Of a stretch of DNA of 64,000 nt, positions 34,781 to 45,474 are shown in pieces. Position 1 is the first letter of the stretch. The number at the start of each line of letters is the position of its first letter. The translations under genes and the position numbers were made by a program. The notes below the pieces were generated by a model. That model was given only the letters and a program-made list of their open reading frames with translations. It was not told the DNA's origin and did no database searches. The stretch spans positions 3,276,698 through 3,340,697 of the forward strand of contig JAAVVV010000001.1 in the NCBI GenBank assembly GCA_023910605.1. Direction: 5' to 3'. Source of the stretch: Bosea sp. (in: a-proteobacteria). Lineage in GTDB: Bacteria; Pseudomonadota; Alphaproteobacteria; Rhizobiales; Beijerinckiaceae.

Positions 34781-36370
34781 TCAGAAGGCGAGGCGTCGCG
34801 CGCGCTTCACCTGCGGGATGGCCTCGATCTTCTTCAGCAGCGCATCGTCCACGCGGCTGTCCACCGCGACATAGCAGATGGCGTCGCCGCCCGGCTTGTC
34901 GCGGCCAAGGTTGAAGGTGGCGACATTGACGTTCGCCTCGCCCAGGAGCGAGCCGAAGGCACCGATGAAGCCCGGCTTGTCGTCATTGCGGATATAGATC
35001 ATGTGCGGCGCGAAGGCGGCGTCGACCTTGATGTCGCGGATCTCGACGATGCGCGGCACGCCATCCGACAGCACCGTGCCGACCGCATGGCGCGGCATGT
35101 CCTCGGCCTCGACGATGATCTTGATCGTGCTTTCGAGATTGCCCGGCGACTCGCGCTTGATCTCGTCCACGGTGATGCCCTTGTCCCTGGCGATCGCCTG
35201 GGCATTGACCATGTTGATGTCCGAGAGGAAGGGCCTGAGCACGCCCGCGATCGCGGCTGCGGTCATCGGCTTGACGTTGAGCTCGGCGACCTTGCCTTCA
35301 TAGATGATCCGGATAGCCTTCACGGAGCTTTCCGTAAGCTGGCCGAGGAAGGAGCCCAGCTTTTCCGCCAGCGCCACGAACGGCTTCACGCGCGGAGCCT
35401 CTTCCGCCGAGATCGAGGGGAAGTTGACCGCGTTGGTGATCGCGCCCTTGAGCAGATAGTCGCTCATCTGCTCGGCCACCTGCAGCGCGACGTTCTCCTG
35501 CGCTTCGGAGGTCGAGGCGCCGAGATGCGGCGTGCAGATCACGTTCGGCAGGCCGAAGAGCGGGTTGCTCTCGGCAGGCTCCACCGTGAACACGTCGAAC
35601 GCCGCTCCGCCGACATGCCCGGCCTTGATGGCATCGGCCAGCGCCTCCTCGTCGACAAGGCCGCCGCGCGCGCAGTTGATGATGCGAACGCCCTTCTTCG
35701 TCCTGGCCAGCGCCTCTCGCGAGAGAATGTTCCTGGTCTTCTCCGTCATCGGCGTGTGCAGGGTGATGAAGTCGGCGCGGGCGAGCAGATCATCCAGCTC
35801 GACCTTCTCGACGCCGATCTGCACGGCGCGCTCGGGCGTCAGGAACGGATCGAAGGCGATGACCCGCATCTTGAGACCGACGGCGCGGTCCGCGACGATC
35901 GAGCCGATGTTGCCGCAGCCGATCACGCCAAGCGTCTTGGCTGTCAGCTCAACGCCCATGTACTTGTTCTTCTCCCACTTGCCTTCCTGCGTCGTGCGGT
36001 CGGCATCGGGAATCTGGCGGGCCAGCGCGAACATCATGGCGATGGCGTGCTCGGCGGTCGTGATGGAATTGCCGAACGGCGTGTTCATCACGATGATGCC
36101 GCGCTGCGTGGCGGCCGGAATGTCGACATTGTCCACGCCGATGCCGGCGCGGCCGATCACCTTCAGCTTCGTCGCGCTTTCAAGCAGCCTGGCCGTGGCC
36201 TTGGAGGCCGATCGGATGGCGAGGCCGTCATAATCGCCGATCATGGCGGCGAGCTTGTCCTTGTCCTTGCCCAGGCCGGGATCAAAGGTCACGTCGATGC
36301 CGCGATCCTTGAAGATCTGCACGGCGGCGGGCGAGAGGGCGTCGGAGATGAGGACCTTGGGAGCGGGCAT
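34781..36370 (-). CDS. serA: D-3-phosphoglycerate dehydrogenase
   Basis: A 529-residue long-form PGDH, the first step of serine synthesis (3-phosphoglycerate to 3-phosphohydroxypyruvate, NAD-dependent). The catalytic domain has the Rossmann motif GVIGCGNIG and the His/Glu/Arg catalytic region (HVGGAAFDVFTVEPAESNPL, TPHLGAST). An allosteric substrate-binding (ASB) domain (about 320-450) is followed by a C-terminal ACT domain (PGFIGAFGSLLGEANVNVA) that usually binds serine for feedback inhibition. serC lies upstream, separated by a 135-bp inverted repeat; they form one functional unit. Confidence 0.96.
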   Translation of the reverse strand: MPAPKVLISDALSPAAVQIFKDRGIDVTFDPGLGKDKDKLAAMIGDYDGLAIRSASKATARLLESATKLKVIGRAGIGVDNVDIPAATQRGIIVMNTPFGNSITTAEHAIAMMFALARQIPDADRTTQEGKWEKNKYMGVELTAKTLGVIGCGNIGSIVADRAVGLKMRVIAFDPFLTPERAVQIGVEKVELDDLLARADFITLHTPMTEKTRNILSREALARTKKGVRIINCARGGLVDEEALADAIKAGHVGGAAFDVFTVEPAESNPLFGLPNVICTPHLGASTSEAQENVALQVAEQMSDYLLKGAITNAVNFPSISAEEAPRVKPFVALAEKLGSFLGQLTESSVKAIRIIYEGKVAELNVKPMTAAAIAGVLRPFLSDINMVNAQAIARDKGITVDEIKRESPGNLESTIKIIVEAEDMPRHAVGTVLSDGVPRIVEIRDIKVDAAFAPHMIYIRNDDKPGFIGAFGSLLGEANVNVATFNLGRDKPGGDAICYVAVDSRVDDALLKKIEAIPQVKRARRLAF

Positions 36371-36402
36371 GTGAGCACCTTGTGATGGGTTGCGCTGGCC
36401 TT

Positions 36403-36537
36403 CATTCCGGGACCGCCCTCAGGCGGAATCCGGAACCCATGACCACGGTCATCGGGGCCGGTGGCGAGCGGATTTCAAATCGGGAAAAGGGATTCATGGG
36501 TTCCGGGCTCGCAGGCTGGCGCCCGCGCCCCGGAATG
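36403..36537. repeat. 135-bp intergenic inverted repeat between serC and serA
   Basis: The left arm (36403-36442) starts CATTCCGGG and ends CCGGAACCCATGA. The right arm (36494-36537) is its inverted match, starting TCATGGGTTCCGG and ending CCCGGAATG. The arm ends match well; the middles diverge. It fills almost the whole gap between serC and serA, so the transcript would fold into a long hairpin. This looks like one of the dispersed palindromic elements (RIME/REP-like) of Hyphomicrobiales genomes; the family name is not established here. Confidence 0.75.
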
Positions 36538-36547
36538 ACAGCGTGGA

Positions 36548-37729
36548 TCAGGCGGCTTTGGCCAGCTTCGCCTTCTCGGCGGCGAAGGCCGCTTCGATCC
36601 AGGGCAGCAGCGCCTTGACATCGCGCGTCTGCACGGTGGCGCCGCACCAGATGCGCAGGCCCGGAGGCGCATCGCGGTAGTGGCCGAGATCGAGGCCGAC
36701 GCCTTCCTTCTCGAGATAGGCGACGATGCCCTTGGCGAAGTTCGCCTGCGCATCGGGGCCGAGCGCGGTCACGGCCGGATCGGTGAACTTCAGGCACACG
36801 CTCGTGTTGGAGCGGGTCCTCGCCTTCACCGCCAGGAAATCGACCCAGGGGGTCTTCCTGACCCAGGAGGCGATGGCGCGGGTGTTGGCGTCGGCGCGCT
36901 TCACCAGCCCGTCGAGCCCGCCCACCTTCTTCGCCCAGTTGAGCGCATCGATGTAATCCTCGACGCAGAGCATGGAGGGCGTGTTGATGGTTTCGCCCTC
37001 GAAGATTCCCTTGATGAGCTTGCCGCCCGAAGTCAGGCGAAAGATCTTCGGCAGCGGCACGGACGGCTTGTAGCTTTCGAGCCGGGCCACGGCGCGGGGG
37101 CTCAGGATCAGCATGCCATGGGCCGCCTCCCCGCCCAGCGCCTTCTGCCAGGAGAAGGTGGTGACGTCGAGCCTGGGCCAGTCGAGCCGCTGCGCGAAGG
37201 CGGCGGAGGTGGCGTCGCAGAAGGTCAGGCCCTCGCGGTCGGCCGCAATCCAGTCGGCATCCGGCACGCGCACGCCCGAGGTGGTGCCGTTCCAGGTGAA
37301 GCAGACATCGCGGTTCCTGGTGTCAATCTTGCGAAGGTTCGGCAGTTCGCCATAGGCGGCGGTGACCGTCTGGCAATCGGCGAGCTTGAGCTGCTTGACC
37401 GCATCCGTCACCCAACCTTCACCGAAGCTCTCCCACGCGACCATGGTCACGGGGCGCGCGCCGAGCATGGTCCACATCGCCATTTCGTAGGCGCCGGTAT
37501 CGGACGCGGGGACGATGCCGATCAGGTAATCGGCCGGAACCTGCAGGACCTCGCGGGTGAGGTCGATGGCAAGCTTCAGCTTCGCCTTGCCGATCCTGGC
37601 ACGGTGGGAGCGGCCGAGCGCCGCGTCACTCAAGGCTTTCAGGGACCATCCGGGGCGCTTGGCGCAGGGACCGGACGAAAAATTGGGCACGCGCGGACGC
37701 AGCAGCGCCGCAGGGGCGTTCGTAGCCAT
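36548..37729 (-). CDS. serC: Phosphoserine aminotransferase
   Basis: A 393-residue PLP enzyme, the second step of serine synthesis, also used in pyridoxal phosphate synthesis in some bacteria. The start region is [14 protein letters not shown]. The substrate loop is [16 protein letters not shown]. The PLP lysine is Lys196 in [15 protein letters not shown]. This is the alphaproteobacterial/archaeal-type SerC rather than the E. coli form. The leader carries a serC-motif-like RNA. Transcription probably continues through the inverted repeat into serA. Confidence 0.95.
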   Translation of the reverse strand: MATNAPAALLRPRVPNFSSGPCAKRPGWSLKALSDAALGRSHRARIGKAKLKLAIDLTREVLQVPADYLIGIVPASDTGAYEMAMWTMLGARPVTMVAWESFGEGWVTDAVKQLKLADCQTVTAAYGELPNLRKIDTRNRDVCFTWNGTTSGVRVPDADWIAADREGLTFCDATSAAFAQRLDWPRLDVTTFSWQKALGGEAAHGMLILSPRAVARLESYKPSVPLPKIFRLTSGGKLIKGIFEGETINTPSMLCVEDYIDALNWAKKVGGLDGLVKRADANTRAIASWVRKTPWVDFLAVKARTRSNTSVCLKFTDPAVTALGPDAQANFAKGIVAYLEKEGVGLDLGHYRDAPPGLRIWCGATVQTRDVKALLPWIEAAFAAEKAKLAKAA

Positions 37730-37730
37730 C

Positions 37731-37792
37731 GATGTTCTCCATCCTCACAGATGGGTGTCTCCCGTTGGGGGGAGATGACCCGCTGATGGGGA
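37731..37792 (-). promoter_or_regulatory. Candidate serC RNA motif (leader)
   Basis: The minus-strand leader folds into two hairpins just before the serC ATG. Hairpin one (37781-37753) has GGGT/ACCC and TCTCCC/GGGAGA stems around a short loop. Hairpin two (37754-37739) is CCATC-TGTGAG-GATGG and abuts the GGAG ribosome-binding site, so it could mask it. A conserved structured element called the serC motif (Rfam RF00517) is known at this place in alphaproteobacteria. Assignment is from position and shape, not from a covariance search. Confidence 0.65.
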
Positions 37793-37889
37793 TAGGTGAG
37801 CGCGGCCCTTTCGTCAATCGGGATTGCGCCCAGGCGCCGAAAGTCCAATGCAAGGCGAGGGCCGGCCTGAAGCAGATGGTCGCCAAGCA

Positions 37890-37916
37890 GAAGGCGCGCC
37901 TTGGGGGCGCGCCTTC
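37890..37916 (-). terminator. Terminator after the porin gene
   Basis: GAAGGCGCGCC (37890-37900) pairs perfectly with GGCGCGCCTTC (37906-37916), an 11-bp stem with a five-base loop, 25 bases beyond the porin stop. On the minus strand TTCTGCTT follows, a poor T-run, so efficiency is uncertain. Confidence 0.6.
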
Positions 37917-37940
37917 GTCAGTTGTCCGGCTGGACCTGGA

Positions 37941-38831
37941 TCAGAACTTCCGCACCATCGGCGCGGGAGCGAAGACCGGCTCGGGCGGCGGCGAGCCGCA
38001 GCAGTTGCCGTTCAGCGCCCAGCGCATGCCGAGGCGGAAATCATGGCTGTCGATGTCACGCAGCTTGATCGGAGCGTAATTGTCCCTCGGTACGAAAGGG
38101 TTGGAGCCGCGGCCGCTCTGCGCGTGTCCCATGTTGAGGTAACGATAGCTGGCTTCGAGCGTCAGGTTCTGGTTGACCTGATAACCGAGGCCGGCGTGCA
38201 GTGCCCAGGCGAGGCTGGTGGTGGTCTTGCCGCCGAACAGGCCAAGCGTCGGGCTGATGCCGACGCCGTCGAAAACGATGCCCTGATCGGTCAGCGCGCT
38301 GACGCTGTGCGCTGCGACGCCGATGCCGGCGCCAAGGAAGGGCGTGAGGCACCCCAGAGCGCAGAACGTGCCGAGGTCGACATATCCGTTGGCCATGAAC
38401 ACCGAGGAAGCCATGTTGCCACGGAAGGTGTTCGTCTGGCTGCCGGCCAGCGGCGCCAGGCGGTTGAACCTGTCAGTGTATCCAAAGGCCGAGGCAGCGC
38501 GGTACTCGCCGGTCAAGTCGGCCCGGAACCAGTTGTTGAACTTGTAGCCCACGCCAAGGCCGATGATGGTCGGGGTCGGGTATTGCTGCTGGGAGAAGAC
38601 GAGACCACCAATCGAGCTGTTGGCGTAGCCTACGGAGTCGAACTTCTTGATTTTGGTGATGCCGACGCCGATGTCGCCGCGAAGGTAAAGGCCGCCGGCC
38701 GACACCGTGCCGCGCAGCGGCGCGTCATAGGCGTGCGGCGGAGGCGGAGCCGACAGGTCGCCCGCCTGGGCGTGAGCGGCGGCGGCGACAACCACTGCGC
38801 CTGCGACAGCAAGAACTTTCAGGCTGCTCAT
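37941..38831 (-). CDS. Outer-membrane beta-barrel protein (Omp25/RopB-like)
   Basis: A 296-residue exported protein. A signal peptide (residues 1-23, VLAVAGAVVVAAAAHAQA) is followed by a proline-rich start (DLSAPPPPHAYD) and an eight-strand barrel with alternating residues: GGLYLRGDIGVG, TIIGLGVGYKFNNWFRADLTGEYR, LGAGIGVAAHS, HAGLGYQVNQNLTLEASYRYL and DFRLGMRWAL. The terminal phenylalanine (MVRKF) fits BAM insertion. It belongs to the porin family of small Omp25-type proteins of Hyphomicrobiales. GAGG lies eight bases before the ATG. The promoter region has an exact CtrA-type site. Confidence 0.88.
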   Translation of the reverse strand: MSSLKVLAVAGAVVVAAAAHAQAGDLSAPPPPHAYDAPLRGTVSAGGLYLRGDIGVGITKIKKFDSVGYANSSIGGLVFSQQQYPTPTIIGLGVGYKFNNWFRADLTGEYRAASAFGYTDRFNRLAPLAGSQTNTFRGNMASSVFMANGYVDLGTFCALGCLTPFLGAGIGVAAHSVSALTDQGIVFDGVGISPTLGLFGGKTTTSLAWALHAGLGYQVNQNLTLEASYRYLNMGHAQSGRGSNPFVPRDNYAPIKLRDIDSHDFRLGMRWALNGNCCGSPPPEPVFAPAPMVRKF

Positions 38832-38908
38832 GATTCGATCCTCAACGGTTGGAATGGCGCACGGCACGAATACGAACGCCCGGTGAGGATCACTATGGGA
38901 TCTAACGG

Positions 38909-38923
38909 TTAAAGCCGGCTTAA
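38909..38923. promoter_or_regulatory. CtrA-type binding site upstream of the porin gene
   Basis: TTAA-AGCCGGC-TTAA (38909-38923) is an exact TTAA-N7-TTAA site, the consensus for the cell-cycle regulator CtrA, inside the near-palindrome GGTTAAAGCCGGCTTAACC. It lies about 78 bp upstream of the porin ATG. A further TTAA (38933-38936) follows. No other match to this spacing was noticed in the window. Confidence 0.55.
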
Positions 38924-39038
38924 CCCTAACGTTTAACCACGAGAGATGGAGACACGCAGGTTTGCTGCCCGAGCACGCGCCGAAGCCAAGCCTCCTGGCA
39001 TCGCGACTTTCCGGTTTGGTTGCAGGGACGCAGCGCCT

Positions 39039-40382
39039 TCAGGCGGCGGCCTTGGTCACGGCGTCGACCACGTCGTCCACCACGCGCTCGACCAGGTCCC
39101 GGTCCTCGCCCTCGGCCATGACCCGGATCACCGGCTCTGTGCCGGATGGCCGGATCACCAGACGGCCTGAGTTGCCAAGCTTCGCCCGCGCATCGTCTAT
39201 GGCAGAAACCACCGATGTCGTCTGCAGGGGATGACCCGACTTGTATCGCACGTTCTTCAGGATCTGCGGCAGAGGCTCGAAGCAGTGGCAGACCGCGCTC
39301 ACCGGCTTGTCGGAGCGCTGCACCACGGCAAGCAGTTGCAGGGCCGCAACCAGCCCATCGCCTGTGGTCGAATAATCCGACAGGATGATGTGGCCGGATT
39401 GCTCGCCGCCAACATTGAAGCCGTGCTCACGCATGTGCTCCAGCACGTAGCGATCGCCCACGGCCGTGCGGGCCATCGAAAGGCCCATGCCGTTCAGATA
39501 GCGCTCCAGCCCGAGATTGGACATGATCGTGGCGACGACGCCTGAGCCGGAGAGCAGCCCGTCATCGCGCCAGCTCTTGGCGATCACGCCCATGAGCTGG
39601 TCGCCATCGACCACCTGCCCCGTCTCGTCGACGATCAGCACGCGGTCGGCGTCGCCATCCAGCGCGATGCCGATGTCGGCCCGGAACTCCTTGACCTTGC
39701 GGATCAACGCATCGGGAGAGGTGGAGCCGACGTCGCGGTTGATATTGAAGCCGTCGGGCTCGACGCCGATGGAGATCACTTCGGCGCCAAGTTCCCAAAG
39801 CGCCTCAGGAGCCACCTTGTAGGCCGCGCCATTGGCGCAATCGACGACGATGCGCAATCCGTCCAGCGACATGTTCCGTGGCAAGGTCCGTTTGGCGAAC
39901 TCGATGTAGCGCGCATGCACGCTTTCGACGCGCTTGGCCCGCCCCAGCGACACGGATTTCGCCAGACGAGCGCTCAGGTCGCTGTCAACCATCGCCTCGA
40001 TCTCATGCTCGACCTCGTCGGATAGCTTGTAGCCATCGGGGCCGAACAGCTTGATGCCGTTGTCCTCGAACGGGTTGTGCGAGGCGGAGATCATCACGCC
40101 GAGATCTGCCCGCATGGAGCGGGTCAGCATGGCCACGGCGGGCGTCGGAATGGGGCCCAGTTGCAGCACATCGATGCCGACCGAGGTGAAGCCGGCCTGG
40201 AGCGCCGCCTCGATCATATAGCCGGAAAGCCGAGTGTCCTTGCCGATGACCACGCGATGGCGATGATCGCCCCGGCTGAAGGCCAGGCCCGCCGCCTGCC
40301 CGACCTTGAGCGCCAGCTCTGGCGTGATCACCTTGTTGGCGCGGCCGCGCACACCATCGGTCCCGAAATACTTGCGAGGCAT
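39039..40382 (-). CDS. glmM: Phosphoglucosamine mutase
   Basis: A 447-residue alpha-D-phosphohexomutase converting glucosamine-6-phosphate to glucosamine-1-phosphate for peptidoglycan and LPS. The N-terminus is [14 protein letters not shown], the phosphoserine Ser101 is in ISASHNP, the metal-binding loop is DGDADR and the phosphate-binding loop near the end is [12 protein letters not shown]. It follows ftsH on the same strand, the usual alphaproteobacterial order, with 267 bp between. That gap (40383-40649) holds a hairpin after ftsH and otherwise nothing I could recognise. Confidence 0.96.
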   Translation of the reverse strand: MPRKYFGTDGVRGRANKVITPELALKVGQAAGLAFSRGDHRHRVVIGKDTRLSGYMIEAALQAGFTSVGIDVLQLGPIPTPAVAMLTRSMRADLGVMISASHNPFEDNGIKLFGPDGYKLSDEVEHEIEAMVDSDLSARLAKSVSLGRAKRVESVHARYIEFAKRTLPRNMSLDGLRIVVDCANGAAYKVAPEALWELGAEVISIGVEPDGFNINRDVGSTSPDALIRKVKEFRADIGIALDGDADRVLIVDETGQVVDGDQLMGVIAKSWRDDGLLSGSGVVATIMSNLGLERYLNGMGLSMARTAVGDRYVLEHMREHGFNVGGEQSGHIILSDYSTTGDGLVAALQLLAVVQRSDKPVSAVCHCFEPLPQILKNVRYKSGHPLQTTSVVSAIDDARAKLGNSGRLVIRPSGTEPVIRVMAEGEDRDLVERVVDDVVDAVTKAAA

Positions 40383-40576
40383 TATGTCTGTCCTTGCGGG
40401 CCTGGCCGGCGCAAAGGGCCGGTTCGGGTGTCTTCCACCGCCCGTCTGTGTACAGGAACAGAATGGGCATCAGGTGTTCAAAAATTGTAAGCGACTGTTT
40501 CAAGCACAAGCATGGCTGCGGGGTGGGGCAGGCGCAGCGACATCGACGATGAACGGGCGCGGGTCGTGAAAGTCAA

Positions 40577-40601
40577 TCGCCCGGCTCTTGCGAGGCCGGG
40601 C
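40577..40601 (-). terminator. Hairpin downstream of ftsH
   Basis: CGCCCGGC (40577-40584) pairs with GCCGGGCG (40594-40601). On the minus strand ATTGACTTTC follows, so the T-run is weak. It lies 49 bases after the ftsH stop and probably ends the tol-to-ftsH transcript partly. Confidence 0.5.
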
Positions 40602-40649
40602 GAAGACATGAGATTGACAATGAACAGGGCCTGCATCCCGGGTCCGGGC

Positions 40650-42569
<1,920 letters not shown>

Positions 42570-42622
42570 GTCCGCATCCGATCTGCGTGCGCCCGGTTCA
42601 GGCGCATGCGCTGTCCACATAT

Positions 42623-43750
42623 TTAGGTGCGAGGGCCTGCCTTGCCAAGGCTTGGGCTCAGACAGGGTTGACGAAGCCCCCTGCGGCGAGGCGGTTCGGC
42701 CGCAGCATGCAGGAGGCCCTGCCCGTCGAGCGTCAGGACAAGGCCGCCGAGCGTGCGGCGCAGGCCGCTGCCAGACAGGCAGGCCTCGTCCAGCGCTTGC
42801 GCCAGCGCTTCGAGCCGGCTGAGGCGAGGCCCGGGCCCGTCCTGCGGCCCTGCCCCCTGCTCCGGCTCTTGCATGGCGATGAATTGGCCAAGCGCGCGGA
42901 CGCGCAAGGCAGCCGGCGCCGCGCTCAGCGCGCGCATGTCCAGCGGCCGGGCCGCTGCCGCCGACCGGAGCGCCTGGCCGGACAGCGCCAGGCTGGCCGC
43001 CAGCAGGGCCTGCGCCGCCAGTTCCAGCGCCTCATCCGCTTCCGCGCAGCGCCGCGCGAAGGCCGCGAGGCGCTGCGCATCGAGCCCCTCCCGTTCCAGC
43101 AGCGGCGCAAGCCGCCTCCACCGCACGCGCGCAAAGCGCGGATCGGCGTTTGAAGGGTCCTCCGTCCAGCGCCACCCGCGATCGATGCAGGTGGCGACGA
43201 GCCTGTGCTTCGGCACGCTGAGGAAGGGCCGCAGCAGCCCAAGCTCCTGCAGCGGCGAGCGCTGGCGCATTCCCGCCATGCCGCCCGGTCCCGAACCCGC
43301 CGCCAGCCGCATCAGCAGCGTCTCGGCCTGATCATCCAGCGTGTGTGCGGTGACGATGGTGTTTGCCCCGAGGCAGCGCGCGTGCCCTGCGAGCAGCCCG
43401 TAGCGGGCCTTGCGCGCCGCTTCCTGCAGCCCGCGCGCGGGCTTGTCGCCCGTCCAGCGCAGCACGGCGCAAGGCAGTCCCCATTGCCTTGCCTGCTCGG
43501 ACACCCGCTCCGCTTCCGTGGCCGATCCCACGCGAAGCCCGTGATCGACCACCGCGACATGAAGCGCAGCGCATGCAAAGCCGCGTGCGATGGCGATTGC
43601 GCGGCGCTCTGCGGCCAGCCCCATCAGCGCGGTCGAATCGCTTCCGCCTGACACGGCCAGCACGGACGGTCCCTCATCGAGGCCGGCCAGCAGGCGTTCC
43701 GCCTCCGGGTGCTGAAGCGGCAGCGCTTCCGCTCCAGCCTCGCACGCCAT
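42623..43750 (-). CDS. tilS: tRNA(Ile)-lysidine synthase
   Basis: A 375-residue PP-loop ATPase that adds lysine to C34 of the CAU-anticodon tRNA-Ile. The ATP motif is SGGSDS (residues 34-39). [18 protein letters not shown] and [16 protein letters not shown] follow. It is shorter than E. coli TilS and appears to lack much of the C-terminal domain, as is common in alphaproteobacteria. Its ATG shares one base with the stop of the ybgF gene. ftsH starts 54 bases after its end. Confidence 0.93.
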   Translation of the reverse strand: MACEAGAEALPLQHPEAERLLAGLDEGPSVLAVSGGSDSTALMGLAAERRAIAIARGFACAALHVAVVDHGLRVGSATEAERVSEQARQWGLPCAVLRWTGDKPARGLQEAARKARYGLLAGHARCLGANTIVTAHTLDDQAETLLMRLAAGSGPGGMAGMRQRSPLQELGLLRPFLSVPKHRLVATCIDRGWRWTEDPSNADPRFARVRWRRLAPLLEREGLDAQRLAAFARRCAEADEALELAAQALLAASLALSGQALRSAAAARPLDMRALSAAPAALRVRALGQFIAMQEPEQGAGPQDGPGPRLSRLEALAQALDEACLSGSGLRRTLGGLVLTLDGQGLLHAAAEPPRRRGLRQPCLSPSLGKAGPRT

Positions 43751-44664
43751 CAGGCGTCGCAGCGCGCGCGGCGACGCTCGCGGTCCACCCCCTGCCGCAC
43801 GGCCTGCGCGGCCTGCGGATACTTCACGCCAAGCTGCGCATAGGTGGCGCAGGCCTGGTCGCGCGCGCCCAGCGCGTTCAGCGACATGCCGAGCTTGAGC
43901 ATGGCCTCGGGCGCGATCCCCGTGCGCGAATGGTCCGTGGTGACCTTAAGGAACTGCTCGGCCGCGTCCTTGTGCTGATTGCGGCGGAAATAGCTCTCGC
44001 CCAGCCAGTAGATGGCATTGGGCGCCAGCCGATCGCGCGGGTTGGATTGCAGGAACTGGCGAAAGCCCATCTCGGCCTGCTCGTATTGCCGCGCATTGAT
44101 CGCAGCGAAGGCCGAATCATAGATCTCCCGCGGCGTCGCCATGGAGGTCGCCGCCACGCTCGGGCCGGTGCGGGGCGCAGGCGTGAGCGCGGCCGGCGGG
44201 GGCGCCCGGCCCGACACGTCGAGCGGCGCGCCCGAACCGGGGCCGCCATTGTCGATGATCCCGGTCTGCGGCGAGGCGCCAAGGGGGCGCGGCGCGCCGG
44301 CCAAGCCGGGCTGGGATTCAGGATCGAAGGCATCGCCGCGGCGCGGCCGGTTGGCCGGCTGGGCGGCGGCTCCGGGCGTCGGCGCGGGCCGCGCGCCGCT
44401 GCGCTCGTTCAGGCGGAACTCGACATCTTCCTGAAAGCGCTTGAGCTGGTCGGCCAGCCTGCGGTTCTCGAACTGCAACTGCTCGATCTGGCCCGACATC
44501 TGGCGAATCGTGTTCTCCATCCGGTTCATCCGCACCAGCGCCTCGGCCGGGTCCTGCGCCCAAGCCGCCGATGCGCCGAGGCCAAGCGCGGCAAGGCCAA
44601 GCGCAAGCCGCCCCGCCGCCAGCCAACGCGCCGTGCGGCGCAAGCACAGTCCAGTTGATCGCAT
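43750..44664 (-). CDS. ybgF: Tol-Pal system protein YbgF/CpoB
   Basis: A 304-residue periplasmic protein. The signal peptide (about residues 1-37) ends ASAAWAQ. A coiled coil (43-90; RMENTIRQMSGQIEQLQ, LADQLKRFQEDVEFRLNE) drives trimerisation. A Gly/Pro/Ala-rich linker (90-170) leads to three TPR repeats (175-290; YDSAFAAINARQYEQAEMGF). CpoB links peptidoglycan synthesis to outer-membrane constriction with TolA. It follows pal after a terminator-like hairpin. Confidence 0.92.
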   Translation of the reverse strand: MRSTGLCLRRTARWLAAGRLALGLAALGLGASAAWAQDPAEALVRMNRMENTIRQMSGQIEQLQFENRRLADQLKRFQEDVEFRLNERSGARPAPTPGAAAQPANRPRRGDAFDPESQPGLAGAPRPLGASPQTGIIDNGGPGSGAPLDVSGRAPPPAALTPAPRTGPSVAATSMATPREIYDSAFAAINARQYEQAEMGFRQFLQSNPRDRLAPNAIYWLGESYFRRNQHKDAAEQFLKVTTDHSRTGIAPEAMLKLGMSLNALGARDQACATYAQLGVKYPQAAQAVRQGVDRERRRARCDA

Positions 44665-44747
44665 GCTCAGTCCCTGCCGATGTCAAGTCCAGCCGCCGGG
44701 GCGGCGACCGCGGTTAGCACAAGGATACGCCTTCGTCGAAAATGAGA

Positions 44748-44774
44748 CGACCGGCGCTGAAGCTGCGCCGGTCG
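44748..44774 (-). terminator. Terminator between pal and ybgF
   Basis: CGACCGGCGC (44748-44757) pairs with GCGCCGGTCG (44765-44774), ten base pairs with a seven-base loop, followed on the minus strand by TCTCATTTTC. It probably ends most pal transcripts, leaving ybgF to read-through or its own promoter. Confidence 0.65.
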
Positions 44775-44803
44775 CCCTGAACATCAGCCGAATGACGGGG
44801 CGG

Positions 44804-45313
44804 TCACACGCCGGCGCCCGCATCCAGCAGCGTCACGCCGCGCCGGTTCTGCGACCAGCAGGAAATGTCGTTGCACACCGCCACCGGCCGCTCCTTGCCA
44901 TAGGACACGATCCGCATGCGGGTGGCCGCAATGCCGCGCGATGCAAGGTAGTCGCGCACTGCCTGGGCGCGACGGGCGCCCAGCGAGAAATTGTATTCGC
45001 GGGTGCCGCGCTCGTCGGCATGGCCCTCGATGGTGAACGAGTAGCGCGGATAGCGCGAGAGCCACTGGGCCTGCTTGTCCAGCGTGGCGGTGGCAACGGC
45101 GGTCAGATCGGTCGAGTCGGACTCGAAGAACACACGGTCGCCCACATTGACCACGAAATCCTGCGCGCTGCCCGGCGTCGCAGCGCCCCCGGCGCCGAAA
45201 CCGGCATTGGCGTCAGTGGTGGGCGTCTGGGCGCAGGCGCCGAGCGCGAGCGCGCCGAACAGCACGGCGGCGAACCTGGCGGCGCGGGCGCCTGCGAACA
45301 GGGACATGATCAT
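44804..45313 (-). CDS. pal: Peptidoglycan-associated lipoprotein Pal
   Basis: A 169-residue outer-membrane lipoprotein. The signal sequence ends in a lipobox LGAC with the lipidated cysteine at residue 27 (ATG at 45313; the ATG at 45307 gives the shorter form). The OmpA-like domain (about 60-165) has RVFFESDSTDL, IEGHADERGTREYNFSLGARRA and YGKERPVAVCND, which bind diaminopimelate in peptidoglycan. It anchors the outer membrane to the wall and works with TolB. The 161-bp gap before it (45314-45474) holds only a likely promoter. Confidence 0.96.
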   Translation of the reverse strand: MIMSLFAGARAARFAAVLFGALALGACAQTPTTDANAGFGAGGAATPGSAQDFVVNVGDRVFFESDSTDLTAVATATLDKQAQWLSRYPRYSFTIEGHADERGTREYNFSLGARRAQAVRDYLASRGIAATRMRIVSYGKERPVAVCNDISCWSQNRRGVTLLDAGAGV

Positions 45314-45474
45314 GGTGGAAACTCCGGATTAACGATGATGGGGAGCGCCTGTGACACAAACGCCTCATGCCTCATCAATGTCGCGTCAACCTAAATGAGC
45401 CCTTGCAAAATCATGTCAAAATGGCGGCTTCGCGGCGGATGGTTAACCAATCCTTGCCGTTGCGCGCCCCTTTC

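Noticed and set aside
34721..36385. 554-codon plus-strand frame
   Set aside because: Exact shadow of serA; composition dominated by Arg, Asp, His and Gly without a recognisable domain.
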